From positions 62,001 to 126,000 of the forward strand of contig JAKVBQ010000003.1 in the NCBI GenBank assembly GCA_022447205.1: a stretch of DNA of 64,000 bases, written 5' to 3'. The DNA comes from Phycisphaerales bacterium (GTDB taxonomy: Bacteria; Planctomycetota; Phycisphaerae; Phycisphaerales; SM1A02). The first letter of the stretch is position 1. Every line of letters starts with the position of its first letter. The position numbers and the translations under genes are program-made. A model generated the notes under the pieces. It was not told where the DNA came from, searched no databases, and worked only from the letters and a program-made list of their open reading frames with translations. Shown one piece after another: positions 49,757 through 59,192 of the stretch.

Positions 49757-51229
49757 TCAACGCGAACCTCTCGAGTTCACCCGTTCGGTCAGACGCATCA
49801 TCATCGGCCTCGTCCTTGGTTTGACGCGGATTCGGTTCCTCTCCTCGGCCTTCGCGTCTTCCGCGGCCTTCTCTGCATCGCTCTCCACCGCCGGGGATGT
49901 TGAAGGGGGAAGTGCCCCGCTTCGCATCCGACTTGCGACCGCCGCGACGTACCTGATCTGCCGGTTTCCGAGTGCCTTGCTGAATTCTCGTTTCAGGCTC
50001 GCGCTCTTCCAGTCCGGGACCTCGTTCGCGTCGAGGACACCCATCGACCTGAAGAAGGCCAGGGCGGCCTCCCGCAGTTCGTCACTGATCTGGTCGGGTG
50101 GCCTGAACAACGAGCCGAGCATCCACATCTCGTACCCCTCCCAGAGCATGAGCCCATCCGCTCCGTTCTTCATGGCGGGGTCCAGCTGCTCGTGGATGAA
50201 TTCATCGACCGGAATGTCCTTGTGCACCCACTCCTCGTAGCCCGATGCCCCACCCGTCCATGAGGTCCTGCCGATCGGGATGATCTTCCTGTCGGGACGA
50301 TCCGATGTCTTCACGTAGTTCCGAAGCCAGCGCACGATCGCCGCCCGGTGTTCGAGCTCCGCGGCGACGTGCCGATCACGCCATTCATCGGGCAGCTCCG
50401 GGCTCGGGATGAAGTCGTAGTAGCGTGGGCAGAACCAGTCCAGTTCGTCGAGCACGGGCCTCAGCGCCTCGACTCTTTCGTAGTACTCCGCCCTGCATTC
50501 GTCGCTGAGATCGTTCCAGCCCGCGGTCCGCCCATCCTCGGTCGTGCCCCAGAAGGGGAGCGAGGGGATGTTGTAGTGAGTCACGACCGCTTCCGGAAAG
50601 ACCCTCTTGAATCTCCGGACGAACTCCACGAGGTTCCCCATGGTCTCTTCGAACTTCGGCTTCGTCGGTCCGCCATGCAGGATGTCGAAGAATGGATCCT
50701 CCCAGTCCAGGCTCACGTACCCCTGGATGCCGTCCGGATATCGATCGGAGAGTCGACCGAGCACGCCGTCGATGTCGATCACCCCGGATTCGAACGACTG
50801 AGGGTCCTCTCCCTGTCCGATGTTGAGGACCTCGTCGCAACCGAGGACCGAGTATGCGGAATTCGTGTACGGGTCGAAGGTGCCGTCGTGAAGCAATGAC
50901 CAGCCTCGCAATGGATGCTGCTCGTGGTTCGGTGGGTCCTTCGTCTTCCCTCCATCATCGTCCTGGTCGGTCTTCCCCGGTTTGCCCTTGCCGTCGATGG
51001 CGGCGGTCGAAAGCACGACTTGCCTCCCGCTGGATGGCGCCGATTTCATCCGCCCGGTCCTGGAAGCCGTCACGCGATGCTTCGCACCCTTCGCTCGTAC
51101 GCCCTCCCCCGACTTCGCAACGTTCTTCGATCGAACGACATCGTCGCTCCCTGCCGCCAGACCCAGGGTCAGTGCGAGCGGCAGCGTGCATCCCACGGCA
51201 CGGCCGATGGTGGCCTTCAGACTCGTCAT
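49757..51229 (-). CDS. Secreted protein of unknown function, TIM-barrel-like
   Basis: The ~490-residue precursor has a Sec signal (MTSLKATIGRAVGCTLPLALTLGLAAG). A basic disordered region runs to about residue 105. The body looks like a (beta/alpha)8 hydrolase domain: GWSLLHDGTFDPYTNS, GYVSLDWEDPFFDILHG, AVVTHYNIPSLPFWG, LDWFCPRYYDFIPS, KIIPIGRTSWTGG and GADGLMLWEGYEMW in order, each resembling a barrel strand with acidic residues at its end. I do not recognise the family; a glycoside hydrolase is a reasonable guess. It lies between the ligase and gmd genes, which suggests a role in glycan processing. Confidence 0.6.
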   Translation of the reverse strand: MTSLKATIGRAVGCTLPLALTLGLAAGSDDVVRSKNVAKSGEGVRAKGAKHRVTASRTGRMKSAPSSGRQVVLSTAAIDGKGKPGKTDQDDDGGKTKDPPNHEQHPLRGWSLLHDGTFDPYTNSAYSVLGCDEVLNIGQGEDPQSFESGVIDIDGVLGRLSDRYPDGIQGYVSLDWEDPFFDILHGGPTKPKFEETMGNLVEFVRRFKRVFPEAVVTHYNIPSLPFWGTTEDGRTAGWNDLSDECRAEYYERVEALRPVLDELDWFCPRYYDFIPSPELPDEWRDRHVAAELEHRAAIVRWLRNYVKTSDRPDRKIIPIGRTSWTGGASGYEEWVHKDIPVDEFIHEQLDPAMKNGADGLMLWEGYEMWMLGSLFRPPDQISDELREAALAFFRSMGVLDANEVPDWKSASLKREFSKALGNRQIRYVAAVASRMRSGALPPSTSPAVESDAEKAAEDAKAEERNRIRVKPRTRPMMMRLTERVNSRGSR

Positions 51230-51385
51230 TGGACTCTCCCCGAAACAGGTCATACAACTCAACCGATGAATCCTCTTTCGAACCGATGACCCGACGATCG
51301 GAGTATGAACTTCGGCTTTCACGCCTGATGCTCCCGAACATGAGAGTCATGCGGTCTGAAGGGGCATGAGCCCGGTTGATTCATA

Positions 51386-52435
51386 CTATTGGTCGTGCCC
51401 CGAGGATGCGGGAAGTTCGTGCCCTGCGTCACGAAGGGTCTTCTCCCGACGTGCGATCTCGAGGTCCTGATCCACCATCATGGCGGCGAGTTGTTCGACG
51501 CTGGTCGTCGCCTCCCACCCCAGCTTCTCCTTCGCCTTCGTGCAGTCTCCGAGAAGCTGCTCGACTTCCGCCGGCCTGAAGTAGCGGGGATCGATCTCGA
51601 TGTAGTCCTCGTAGTTCAGACCGAGATGTTCGAAGGAGAGCCTGCAGAACTCGCGCACCGAGATCATCTTCCCGGTGGAGACCACGTAGTCGTCGGGCTG
51701 GTCCTGCTGGACCATTCGCCACATCGCATCGACGTAGTCGCCGGCATACCCCCAGTCACGCTGCGCATCCAGGTTGCCGAGGTACAGCTTGTCCTGCATG
51801 CCCAGCTTGATCCGTCCCACTGCACGAGTGATCTTCCTGGTGACGAAGGTCTCGCCACGGCGGGGACTCTCGTGATTGAAGAGGATGCCGCAGCTCGCGT
51901 GGATGTCGTACGACTCCCGGTAGTTGATCGTCAGCCAGTGTGCGAACACCTTCGCGCAGCCGTACGGTGAGCGCGGGTAGAACGGGGTCTTTTCGGTCTG
52001 GGGCACTTCCTGGACCTTGCCGAACATCTCCGAGGAGCTTGCCTGGTAGTAGCGGATCTGCTTGCCCAGGATCTGCTGTCCGTCGCGGAGCGCCTCGAGC
52101 AGCATGCCCGTTCCCATGCCCACGATGTCCATGGTGTCGATCGGCTGGTCGAAGCTCACCCGCACGTGACTCTGTGCACCCAGGTTGTAGATCTCATCCG
52201 GGGCGATCTCGCGGACCAGGGAAGCCATGCGGGAGCCATCGGTCAGGTCCCCGTAGTGGAGCTTCAGCCTCGTGCCCTTGTCATGGGGGTCCTGGTAGAT
52301 GTGATCGATCCGGTCGGTGTTGAAGGTCGAAGCCCTTCGGATGATCCCGTGGACCTCGTAGCCCTTCTCAAGGAGGAGCTCTGCAAGGTAGGAGCCGTCC
52401 TGCCCCGTGATGCCGGTGATGAGTGCCTTTTTCAT
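51386..52435 (-). CDS. gmd: GDP-mannose 4,6-dehydratase
   Basis: The ~349-residue protein is a short-chain dehydrogenase of the GMD type: NAD(P)-binding [15 protein letters not shown] at 8-22, [11 protein letters not shown], the active-site [12 protein letters not shown] (Tyr-x-x-x-Lys) and [27 protein letters not shown], which is diagnostic. It converts GDP-mannose to GDP-4-keto-6-deoxymannose, the first step to GDP-fucose and related sugars. ATG 52435 (MKKALITG) is preferred over 52489. It is divergent from the GDP-fucose synthase-like gene, with a 148-base shared promoter region. Confidence 0.97.
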   Translation of the reverse strand: MKKALITGITGQDGSYLAELLLEKGYEVHGIIRRASTFNTDRIDHIYQDPHDKGTRLKLHYGDLTDGSRMASLVREIAPDEIYNLGAQSHVRVSFDQPIDTMDIVGMGTGMLLEALRDGQQILGKQIRYYQASSSEMFGKVQEVPQTEKTPFYPRSPYGCAKVFAHWLTINYRESYDIHASCGILFNHESPRRGETFVTRKITRAVGRIKLGMQDKLYLGNLDAQRDWGYAGDYVDAMWRMVQQDQPDDYVVSTGKMISVREFCRLSFEHLGLNYEDYIEIDPRYFRPAEVEQLLGDCTKAKEKLGWEATTSVEQLAAMMVDQDLEIARREKTLRDAGHELPASSGHDQ

Positions 52436-52583
52436 GAGTTCCGATTCGCCTCTGGCGAGATGCTCCTGCTGGGCCCCTGCTGGGTGCATTGTGTCTGGAT
52501 GGATCTTGAAGGTGAACTTCCTGTATCCGTCATCGGTTCTCGATGGTACGGTTCCGAACAGGAATTCTCAGGAGAGTTCATCT

Positions 52584-53528
52584 GTGGATCTTTCAAAGAA
52601 ACGCGTGGCGGTTACCGGTGGATCAGGCTTCCTGGGCGCCGCTCTTCTCGAATTACTGGCCAGCAGGGGCGTTTCCGACGTCTTCGTGCCGCGTCGGAAG
52701 GACTATGACCTGACCACCGAGGACGGGGTCAGGCGCTTCTACGCCGATGGAAAGCCGGATGTGGTCATCCATCTTGCCGCGGAAGTCGGCGGAATCGGGG
52801 CCAATCAGGACAATCCAGGGCGGTATTTCTATGCCAACATGGCCATGGCGCTGCATCTGATCGAGCATGCTCGCCTCAACGGCATCGAAAAATTCGTCCA
52901 AACCGGGACGATCTGCGCCTATCCCAACCTGACTCCGGTCCCGTTCAAGGAAGATGACCTCTGGAACGGCTATCCAGAGGTCACCAATGCGCCCTATGGG
53001 ATCGCCAAGAAGGCGGCCATGGTGATGCTTGAGGGCTATCGGCAGCAGTATGGACTGCCAGGAGCGTTCGTCCTTCCGGTCAACTTGTATGGGCCAAGAG
53101 ACAACTTCGACCTCCACTCATCGCACGTAATTCCTGCTCTCATAAGGAAATGCGTTGAAGCACAGGATCGTGGGGACGCCTTCATCGAGTGTTGGGGCAC
53201 CGGCTCGGCAAGTCGGGAGTTCCTGTATGTCGAGGATGCTGCGGAGGGGATCATCCGAGCGACGGAGGTTCTGGATGAGCCGGTCCCCGTGAATCTGGGC
53301 ACCTGCATGGAGATCACGATCAAGGATCTGGTCGAATTGATCGCCCGTTTGACCGAGTTCAAGGGTGAGATCAGGTGGGATTCCACCAAGCCCGACGGGC
53401 AACCCCGGCGGTGTCTTGATACGGATCGTGCCAAGGCGATGCTGGGCTGGGAGGCCAAGGTGGGGTTCGAAGACGGGCTCAGGACCACCATCGACTGGTT
53501 CCGGGCCAATCAGGATTCCATTGCGTGA
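52584..53528 (+). CDS. fcl: GDP-L-fucose synthase-like NAD-dependent epimerase/reductase
   Basis: The 314-residue SDR protein has GGSGFLG at 12-18, [23 protein letters not shown], the GTICAYP active-site block, and YGIAKK with Tyr138 and Lys142, all features of GDP-4-keto-6-deoxymannose 3,5-epimerase/4-reductase. [23 protein letters not shown] and [13 protein letters not shown] complete the pattern. The start is a GTG at 52584 with AGGAGA about eight bases upstream; no ATG suits. With gmd it would make GDP-fucose for the surface polysaccharide. Some close relatives make other 6-deoxysugars. Confidence 0.9.
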   Translation: MDLSKKRVAVTGGSGFLGAALLELLASRGVSDVFVPRRKDYDLTTEDGVRRFYADGKPDVVIHLAAEVGGIGANQDNPGRYFYANMAMALHLIEHARLNGIEKFVQTGTICAYPNLTPVPFKEDDLWNGYPEVTNAPYGIAKKAAMVMLEGYRQQYGLPGAFVLPVNLYGPRDNFDLHSSHVIPALIRKCVEAQDRGDAFIECWGTGSASREFLYVEDAAEGIIRATEVLDEPVPVNLGTCMEITIKDLVELIARLTEFKGEIRWDSTKPDGQPRRCLDTDRAKAMLGWEAKVGFEDGLRTTIDWFRANQDSIA

Positions 53529-53583
53529 CGATGTCCTGGAACTGAAGCCGCGAAGCACTCATTGACCCGAGGGTCGATCACGG

Positions 53584-54435
53584 ATGTCATCCGCCTCTCC
53601 GATCAACGCGCTCTCCTTCGACATCGAGGACTGGTTCCACATGGTGGATATCGAGTCCCTCGACGATCCTTCGAAGTGGGCCGACTTCCCGTCGATCGTC
53701 GAACGGGAGACCGAGTGGATCCTCGAGACGCTCGCCGAACGTGATATCACCGCCACCTTCTTCGTTCTCGGCTGGATCGCGGAGCGCTATCCCGACCTTG
53801 TTCGCGCCATCCACGATGCCGGCCACGAGATCGGCAGCCATTCCTTCTGGCATCGACGTGTCGACACGCTCTCTCCCGAGGAGTTCCGAAAGGATGTCCA
53901 GGATTCACTGGATGCGATTCGAGCGGCCGGCGTCGAACACTGCCCCGGATTCCGAGCCCCGACGTTCTCGATCGTTCCAGGGACGGAGTGGGCGATCGAC
54001 ACCCTCCTCGACCTCGGATTCGAATACGACGCCAGTCTGTTCCCGACCCCGCGGGAACATGGCGGCTATCCCTGTTCGCGGGATCCGCATCTCTCCCGCA
54101 TCGCACCCAGCGGACGAACGATGCCCGAACTCCCCATGAGCATCATGGACATCGGCCCGAAATCGACTGCTTTCTCCGGAGGGGGCTTCTTCCGCCCGTT
54201 TCCCCGATCGATCATCCGGAGAGGTTTCGACCAGTGTGCTGCTGCGGGACGACCGGTCGTGGTGTACATGCATCCGCGTGACTTCGCACTCGGCACTCCG
54301 CATGTCAAGATGAATCCGGTTCGCAGGTTCAAGTGCTACTTCGGCATCAAGGGGGCACGCAAGAAGTTTCTTTGGATGCTCGACAACTGGGATTTCACCA
54401 GTTGTTCCGAGGTCCTTGCGTCAATCCGTCGCTGA
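53584..54435 (+). CDS. Polysaccharide deacetylase (NodB fold, exosortase-locus type)
   Basis: The 283-residue protein has the NodB metal site: FDIEDWF with Asp13/Asp16, and His86 and His90 in GSHSFWH. The N-terminal FDIEDWFHMVD and the C-terminal VVYMHPRDFALGTP and RRFKCYFGI blocks match the deacetylases found in XrtA/PEP-CTERM exopolysaccharide loci. It removes acetyl groups from N-acetyl sugars. It starts 55 bases after the fucose-synthase gene and ends over the convergent acyltransferase gene (15-base overlap). The link to exosortase loci fits the sorting-tail proteins at 28-31 kb, but no exosortase is in the window. Confidence 0.9.
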   Translation: MSSASPINALSFDIEDWFHMVDIESLDDPSKWADFPSIVERETEWILETLAERDITATFFVLGWIAERYPDLVRAIHDAGHEIGSHSFWHRRVDTLSPEEFRKDVQDSLDAIRAAGVEHCPGFRAPTFSIVPGTEWAIDTLLDLGFEYDASLFPTPREHGGYPCSRDPHLSRIAPSGRTMPELPMSIMDIGPKSTAFSGGGFFRPFPRSIIRRGFDQCAAAGRPVVVYMHPRDFALGTPHVKMNPVRRFKCYFGIKGARKKFLWMLDNWDFTSCSEVLASIRR

Positions 54436-55020
54436 TGCCTGTCCTGGCGCTCTCGGGAACTCGCGATCCTTGATCGGCTTGCAGGGGTTCCCGACGCAGA
54501 TCTTCCACGCCGGCATGTCCTTGGTGACGACACTGCGAGATCCGATCACGGCACCATCCCCGATCTTCACACCGGGTGCGACGAAGACCTGTGCAAAGAG
54601 CAGTGCATCCACGCCGATCTCGACCGTTCCGACCGTGAGGGGGAGTTCCACCTGGCTGATGTCGTGGCTTCCGGTGCAGAGATAGCAGTGCTGAGAGACC
54701 GTCGAGCGTTCCCTGAGGATGATCTCGCCCAGTGCGTACACCTCCGCACCCGGCCCGATCGCGGCCCGGTCCTCGAGGGTCACGTTCCAGGGGGTCGAGA
54801 TCCTGGCGCTGGGTGCGACATAGGGTCGCCCGGAGATCCTGGTGCCGAACAGGCGAAGGATGAACAGGCGCCATCGATTCAGCGGATTCGGCGTGAACCG
54901 GCAGGTCAGCACCCAGACCATGCTGAACATCACGCGCATCACCTTGGTGGTGAGGGACCAGGGCGACTGGTAGGGGTTGTCCTGCGGAGCGACTTGTTTG
55001 AGGCGAGCATTGCCACCCAT
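54421..55020 (-). CDS. WcaF-like hexapeptide acetyltransferase
   Basis: The 199-residue protein has the beta-helix repeats (VAPSARISTPWNVTLEDRAAIGPGAEVYALGEIILRERSTVSQHCYLCTGSHDI in part) and the closing GDGAVIGSRSVVTKDMPAWKICVGNPCKPIKDR of colanic-acid WcaF-type O-acetyltransferases. LCTGSHDIS holds the probable catalytic His. It would acetylate fucose or another residue of the glycan. ATG 55020 (MGGNARLKQVAPQDNPYQSPWS) is chosen because the longer frame lacks family features. It is divergent from cysS by 89 bases and convergent with the deacetylase. Confidence 0.88.
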   Translation of the reverse strand: MGGNARLKQVAPQDNPYQSPWSLTTKVMRVMFSMVWVLTCRFTPNPLNRWRLFILRLFGTRISGRPYVAPSARISTPWNVTLEDRAAIGPGAEVYALGEIILRERSTVSQHCYLCTGSHDISQVELPLTVGTVEIGVDALLFAQVFVAPGVKIGDGAVIGSRSVVTKDMPAWKICVGNPCKPIKDREFPRAPGQASATD

Positions 55021-55109
55021 TCGGGGCCTCCCTCGAGGAGATGGGGAACGGTACGTTCTCCAAGGTACCATAGGCGCAGTCCATACCCCGAAAACGTGAC
55101 CAGATCGAC

Positions 55110-56639
55110 ATGACCCTTCGACTCTACAACACCATCTCTCGTACGACCGAACCCTTCGAGCCCCTCGCAGGTGGTGCCGGTCCCGTGACCTTCTACACCT
55201 GCGGGCCCACCGTCTACGACTATGCACACATCGGGAATTTCCGTTCGTTCCTGAATGCCGACGTGCTGCGTCGGGTGCTCGAGCTCCTGGGGCATGACGT
55301 GATCCACGTGATGAACATCACCGATGTCGGGCACATGACCGACGATGAGAATGCGGATGGCGGGGGAGAGGACAAGATGGAGGTCGCCTCGAGGCGCCTC
55401 CTGGAGGCGAAGAAGTCCGGAGCACTGCCGGAGGGATCCGACGTCGACCCCGGTGATCCGCTCGCCATCGCGGACTTCTATGCGGATGCGTTCCTTGAAG
55501 ATGCCAGGCTGCTCGGCCTGCGGGTCGCGCTCGAGGCCGACGAGCATCCCGAACGACTGCCGCGACCGACACGCTACGTGGGTGAGATGATCGCCTTGGT
55601 GGAAAACCTTGTCGATCGCGGTCATGCCTACGTCGCCGATGATGGTGTCGTCTACTTCGATGTCGCGAGTTTTCCCGAGTACGGCAAGCTGAGCGGCAAC
55701 ACGGTGGAGGCCCTGCGTGAAGGCGAGGGTGGGCGGATCGCGGAGGAGCACCAGATGTTCAAGCGATCACCTGCCGACTTCATGCTTTGGAAGCCGGATG
55801 AGTCGCACCTGATGCGCTGGCCGAGTCCCTGGGGCGAGGGCTATCCCGGCTGGCACCTCGAGTGCTCCGCCATGGCGGAGTCGCTTCTCGGCGTGGATGG
55901 CCAGATCGACCTGCACTCCGGTGGTGAGGACAACATCTTCCCCCACCATGAATGCGAAATCGCCCAGAGCAGGTGTTCCACGGGCGCGCAGGCCTTCTCC
56001 CGTTACTGGTTCCACACGCGTCACCTCATCGTCGAGGGCGAGAAGATGTCCAAGAGCAAGGGCAACTTCTTCACCGTTCGCGACATGCTCGAGAAGGGTG
56101 CGAGCCCTGCCGCGCTTCGGCTTGAACTGATCCGGACGCACTATCGACAGAATGCCAACTTCACCATGCAGGGCCTCCGCGACTGCCAGCGTCAGGTTGA
56201 TCGCTGGTGCCGGCTTGCGGAGCGGCTTGCCCGGGCGGAACCCCGCTCCGATGCGGAAGCAGGACCCATGGAGCAGGCACTCGAGGGATTCACGCGGGCG
56301 CTCGCCGACGACCTGAACGTTCAGGGTGCGATCGGCGTGCTCAGCGAGGCGGTCGGTCGTCATCCTGCCGAAGGCGATCTCGTGGGTGATCCCCAACGTG
56401 AGCTTGCGGCGCTTCGCAGGATGGATTCAGTGCTCGGGGTCCTGGACCGAAATGAAGTCTCGAGTGATGGCGACGATGAGCTTGGCGCGCAGGTTGAGGC
56501 GTTGATCGCCGCTCGGGAACAGGCTCGTGCCGACAAGGACTGGGGGGCAGCCGATCGGATTCGGGATGAGATCGCGGATCTCGGCGTGATGATCAAGGAT
56601 GGTCCGGAAGGGACCACCTGGTCCAGGGTGGTGGAATGA
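55110..56639 (+). CDS. cysS: Cysteinyl-tRNA synthetase
   Basis: The 509-residue protein has the class I signature YTCGPTVYDYAHIGN at 29-43, zinc-binding residues including that Cys and the GWHLECSAMA and HHECEIAQS blocks, and KMSKS at 312-316. It charges tRNA-Cys with cysteine using ATP. The insertion between about residues 80 and 115 (ENADGGGEDKMEVASRRLLE) is longer than in E. coli. The stop overlaps the coaE start as ATGA, so the two genes are coupled. Confidence 0.97.
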   Translation: MTLRLYNTISRTTEPFEPLAGGAGPVTFYTCGPTVYDYAHIGNFRSFLNADVLRRVLELLGHDVIHVMNITDVGHMTDDENADGGGEDKMEVASRRLLEAKKSGALPEGSDVDPGDPLAIADFYADAFLEDARLLGLRVALEADEHPERLPRPTRYVGEMIALVENLVDRGHAYVADDGVVYFDVASFPEYGKLSGNTVEALREGEGGRIAEEHQMFKRSPADFMLWKPDESHLMRWPSPWGEGYPGWHLECSAMAESLLGVDGQIDLHSGGEDNIFPHHECEIAQSRCSTGAQAFSRYWFHTRHLIVEGEKMSKSKGNFFTVRDMLEKGASPAALRLELIRTHYRQNANFTMQGLRDCQRQVDRWCRLAERLARAEPRSDAEAGPMEQALEGFTRALADDLNVQGAIGVLSEAVGRHPAEGDLVGDPQRELAALRRMDSVLGVLDRNEVSSDGDDELGAQVEALIAAREQARADKDWGAADRIRDEIADLGVMIKDGPEGTTWSRVVE

Positions 56640-57250
56640 GCGGTCCGCCGGTCATCGGACTGCTTGGCGGAATCGGTTCCGGCAAGAGCACCGTGGCCCG
56701 CGTCTTCAAGGACCTCGGCTGTGTCGTCGCCGATGCCGATGCCGATGCGCACCAGGTCCTCTCGGAAACCGAGGTGGTGGAAGCCCTGCGGGAACGCTGG
56801 GGTGATGGCGTGGTCCGCCCCGACGGCACGCCCGATCGACGGGAGATCGGTCGTATCGTCTTCGATGATCCTGCGGAACGTGCGTGGCTGGAATCGGTCG
56901 TGCATCCACGGGTGTCCATGCTCAGGAAGGAACGCTTCGAGGCGGCTCCCGAAGACGCAACGGCTCTTCTGGTCGACGCACCCCTGATCCTCGAGGCGAA
57001 TCTCGATGAGGAATGCGACCATCTCGTCTTCATCGAGTGCCCGATCGAGGTCCGTCTGTCCAGGGTGGACTCCACGAGGGGTTGGGATGCGGAGGAACTG
57101 GCCCGTCGCGAGGCGGCTCAGGTGTCCCTGGAGGAGAAACGGTCGAGGGCGGACGAGCTCATCACGAACACCGGCAGCCTCGCCGAGCTGGAAGAGCAGG
57201 TTCGATCGATCCTCTCAAGGGTTCGGGGCGGGTCAGGCGGAAGAGCTTGA
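56636..57250 (+). CDS. coaE: Dephospho-CoA kinase
   Basis: The 204-residue protein has the P-loop GGIGSGKST at 11-19, DADADAHQVL, the HPRV motif after the lid region and a LLVDAPLILEANLDEECD strand, all typical of CoaE. It phosphorylates dephospho-CoA in the last step of coenzyme A synthesis. It begins at an ATGA overlap with cysS and is followed by a 263-base leader for rho. Confidence 0.95.
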   Translation: MSGPPVIGLLGGIGSGKSTVARVFKDLGCVVADADADAHQVLSETEVVEALRERWGDGVVRPDGTPDRREIGRIVFDDPAERAWLESVVHPRVSMLRKERFEAAPEDATALLVDAPLILEANLDEECDHLVFIECPIEVRLSRVDSTRGWDAEELARREAAQVSLEEKRSRADELITNTGSLAELEEQVRSILSRVRGGSGGRA

Positions 57251-57513
57251 CCAGCAGCTGACTCTCCCTGATAATCATTCTCGAACCGGGACATCGATCC
57301 CGATTCGGACGCGAGTCATCGTTGCCTGCCTGACCGGAAGGCACACGAGCCAGGCTCGATCACGTCCAGTCGAATGCAATCCGCAGGCTGACTTCAGAGG
57401 CGATGCCCGTTCAAGGGGTCGCCCACCCTCCACGCTTCGTTGCGTGTCAGGGAGACAGGGACCCACCCTCAATTTCACAGTCGGGCTCTTTCGACAAGGA
57501 GCACCCCCGAACG
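57251..57513 (+). other. Leader region of rho
   Basis: This 263-base gap has no supported gene. It contains hairpin-capable stretches (CGGGA-CATCGA-TCCCG near 57286-57301 and GCCT-GACCGGA-AGGC near 57328) and many C-rich segments. Long leaders before rho are common and can mediate autoregulation; that is inference here. Confidence 0.4.
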
Positions 57514-58959
57514 ATGAGTACCAGCAAGCGACGTCGAGGCCGAAGGAAAAGTGGTGGTGGTGGCGGCGGCGGCGGCGGCGCTCCCACGATCGCCCTCCCA
57601 CCGGGTTCCGTTCCCACCGACGAGCAGCTCGAGGAGGAGCTTCGGGAGCTCGAGAAGAAGACGAAGGGCAAGTACGAGTTCGCCAAGAACGACGACTACA
57701 ACCTCGCCACCCTTCAGAAGATGACGACCGACAAGCTCGTCAAGATCGCGAAGAAGGAGAAGATCTCCGATCCGCAGACCATGGCGAAGCAGAAGCTGGT
57801 CTTCGAGATCCTCAAGGCGAGAGCCGAGAAGCACGGCCTGATGATGGCCGAAGGCACCCTCGAAGTGATGCCCGACGGATTCGGTTTCCTTCGGAGTCCC
57901 GAGTATTCCTACATGCCATGCGCGGACGACGTGTACGTGAGTCCGGCACAGATCCGTCGATTCGGACTTCGAAAGGGGCATGTCGTCAAGGGTGTCATCC
58001 GGCCTCCCAAGGAAGCCGAGACGTATTTCGCCCTGCTCCGCGTCGAGGAGGTCGGCGGTCGCGATCCCAAGAAGATCCATGATCTCCCCGCCTTCGAGAA
58101 CCTCACGCCCCTGCATCCGAACAAGCGCATCCAGCTCGAGGTCCTCGGTGAACCCGACAAGCTCGAGACCCGGGTCATCGACATGGTCACTCCCCTTGGT
58201 TTCGGTCAGCGTGCGCTCATCGTCGCACCACCACGAACCGGCAAGACCGTGATCCTTCAGCAGATCACCCAGGCGATCTCGAAGAACCATCCCGACGTTC
58301 ATGTCATGGTCCTGCTCGTCGACGAACGTCCCGAGGAGGTCACTGACTTCCGCCGCAACACCGCGGATTCGGTCGAGGTCGTCGCGAGCACCTTCGACGA
58401 GGAGCCGCATCGGCACATCCAGGTCGCCGAGATGCTGATCGAGAAGGCGCGTCGTCTCGTCGAGCTTGGCGAGCATGTCGTGATCCTGCTTGATTCGATC
58501 ACCCGACTTGCGCGCGGTTACCAGGCGGCGATGGGTTCCGGTGGCGCCGTCACCTCCGGCGGCATCAATCCCAAGGCGCTGATTCCACCGAAGAAGTTCT
58601 TCGGATCCGCACGAAACATCGAGGATGGTGGTTCCCTGACGATTCTCGGCACCGCTCTGGTCGATACGAATGCGCGTAGTGACGAGGTCATCTTCGAGGA
58701 GTTCAAGGGCACGGGTAACTCCGAACTGCACCTTGATCGCAAGTTGGTCGAGAAGCGGGTCTGGCCTGCGATCAACATCCCTGCAAGCGGTACTCGTCGC
58801 GAGGAGTTGCTGCTGGATCCGAAGGAACACGAGCTGATCGTTCGATTGAGGAAGGTCGTCGCCGACATGAACGTCGTCGAGGCGATGGAGCTGCTCCAGA
58901 GCCGCCTCTCCAAGTCCAAGTCGAACGGCGAGTTCCTGATGACCATGAACATGGGTTGA
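57514..58959 (+). CDS. rho: Transcription termination factor Rho
   Basis: The 481-residue protein has the Rho RNA-binding OSB/CSD part (GTLEVMPDGFGFLRSPEYSYMPCADDVYVSP), Walker A PPRTGKT at 239-245, Walker B MVLLVDERPEEVTDF, and the Q/R-loop SGGINPKALIPPKKFFGSARNIEDGGSLTI. Rho is a hexameric RNA helicase that ends transcription. The N-terminus has a basic RRRGRRK stretch and a run of nine or more glycines (about residues 14-22). ATG 57514 follows AAGGAG and is preferred over the frame start at 57403. Confidence 0.97.
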   Translation: MSTSKRRRGRRKSGGGGGGGGGAPTIALPPGSVPTDEQLEEELRELEKKTKGKYEFAKNDDYNLATLQKMTTDKLVKIAKKEKISDPQTMAKQKLVFEILKARAEKHGLMMAEGTLEVMPDGFGFLRSPEYSYMPCADDVYVSPAQIRRFGLRKGHVVKGVIRPPKEAETYFALLRVEEVGGRDPKKIHDLPAFENLTPLHPNKRIQLEVLGEPDKLETRVIDMVTPLGFGQRALIVAPPRTGKTVILQQITQAISKNHPDVHVMVLLVDERPEEVTDFRRNTADSVEVVASTFDEEPHRHIQVAEMLIEKARRLVELGEHVVILLDSITRLARGYQAAMGSGGAVTSGGINPKALIPPKKFFGSARNIEDGGSLTILGTALVDTNARSDEVIFEEFKGTGNSELHLDRKLVEKRVWPAINIPASGTRREELLLDPKEHELIVRLRKVVADMNVVEAMELLQSRLSKSKSNGEFLMTMNMG

Positions 58960-59192
58960 GACCGGTATCCTTCCGAAAGGCATCGGCACACCGGTCTGGA
59001 GCCCCCGGCATGGCTGAAACCCCGTCAGTCGGGCCCAACCATGCGATCCGCGGGAACTGAACCGGCCCGAGAGGGGTATCCTTTAGGAGGGTGTCGACGC
59101 GTGCAGAGTCCTCGTTTTCTTCACGTAGACACATCCAGGGACGCCGTCTCTTCGGGGACCACGAACACTTCTCACAGAGGGTCTTCTTCAAG
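58960..59192. other. Spacer between rho and the pseudopilin gene
   Basis: This 233-base region has GACCGGT (58959-58965) and ACCGGTC (58992-58998) as an inverted repeat after rho, without a T tract. No gene is supported. Confidence 0.4.

Noticed and set aside
57475-58989. 504-residue minus-strand ORF opposite rho
   Set aside because: Rho is unmistakable on the plus strand and the antisense translation is Leu/Asp/Gly-rich with no known motif.
58959-58998. GACCGGT/ACCGGTC inverted repeat after rho as a terminator
   Set aside because: The arms are only 7 bases with a 26-base loop and no T tract.
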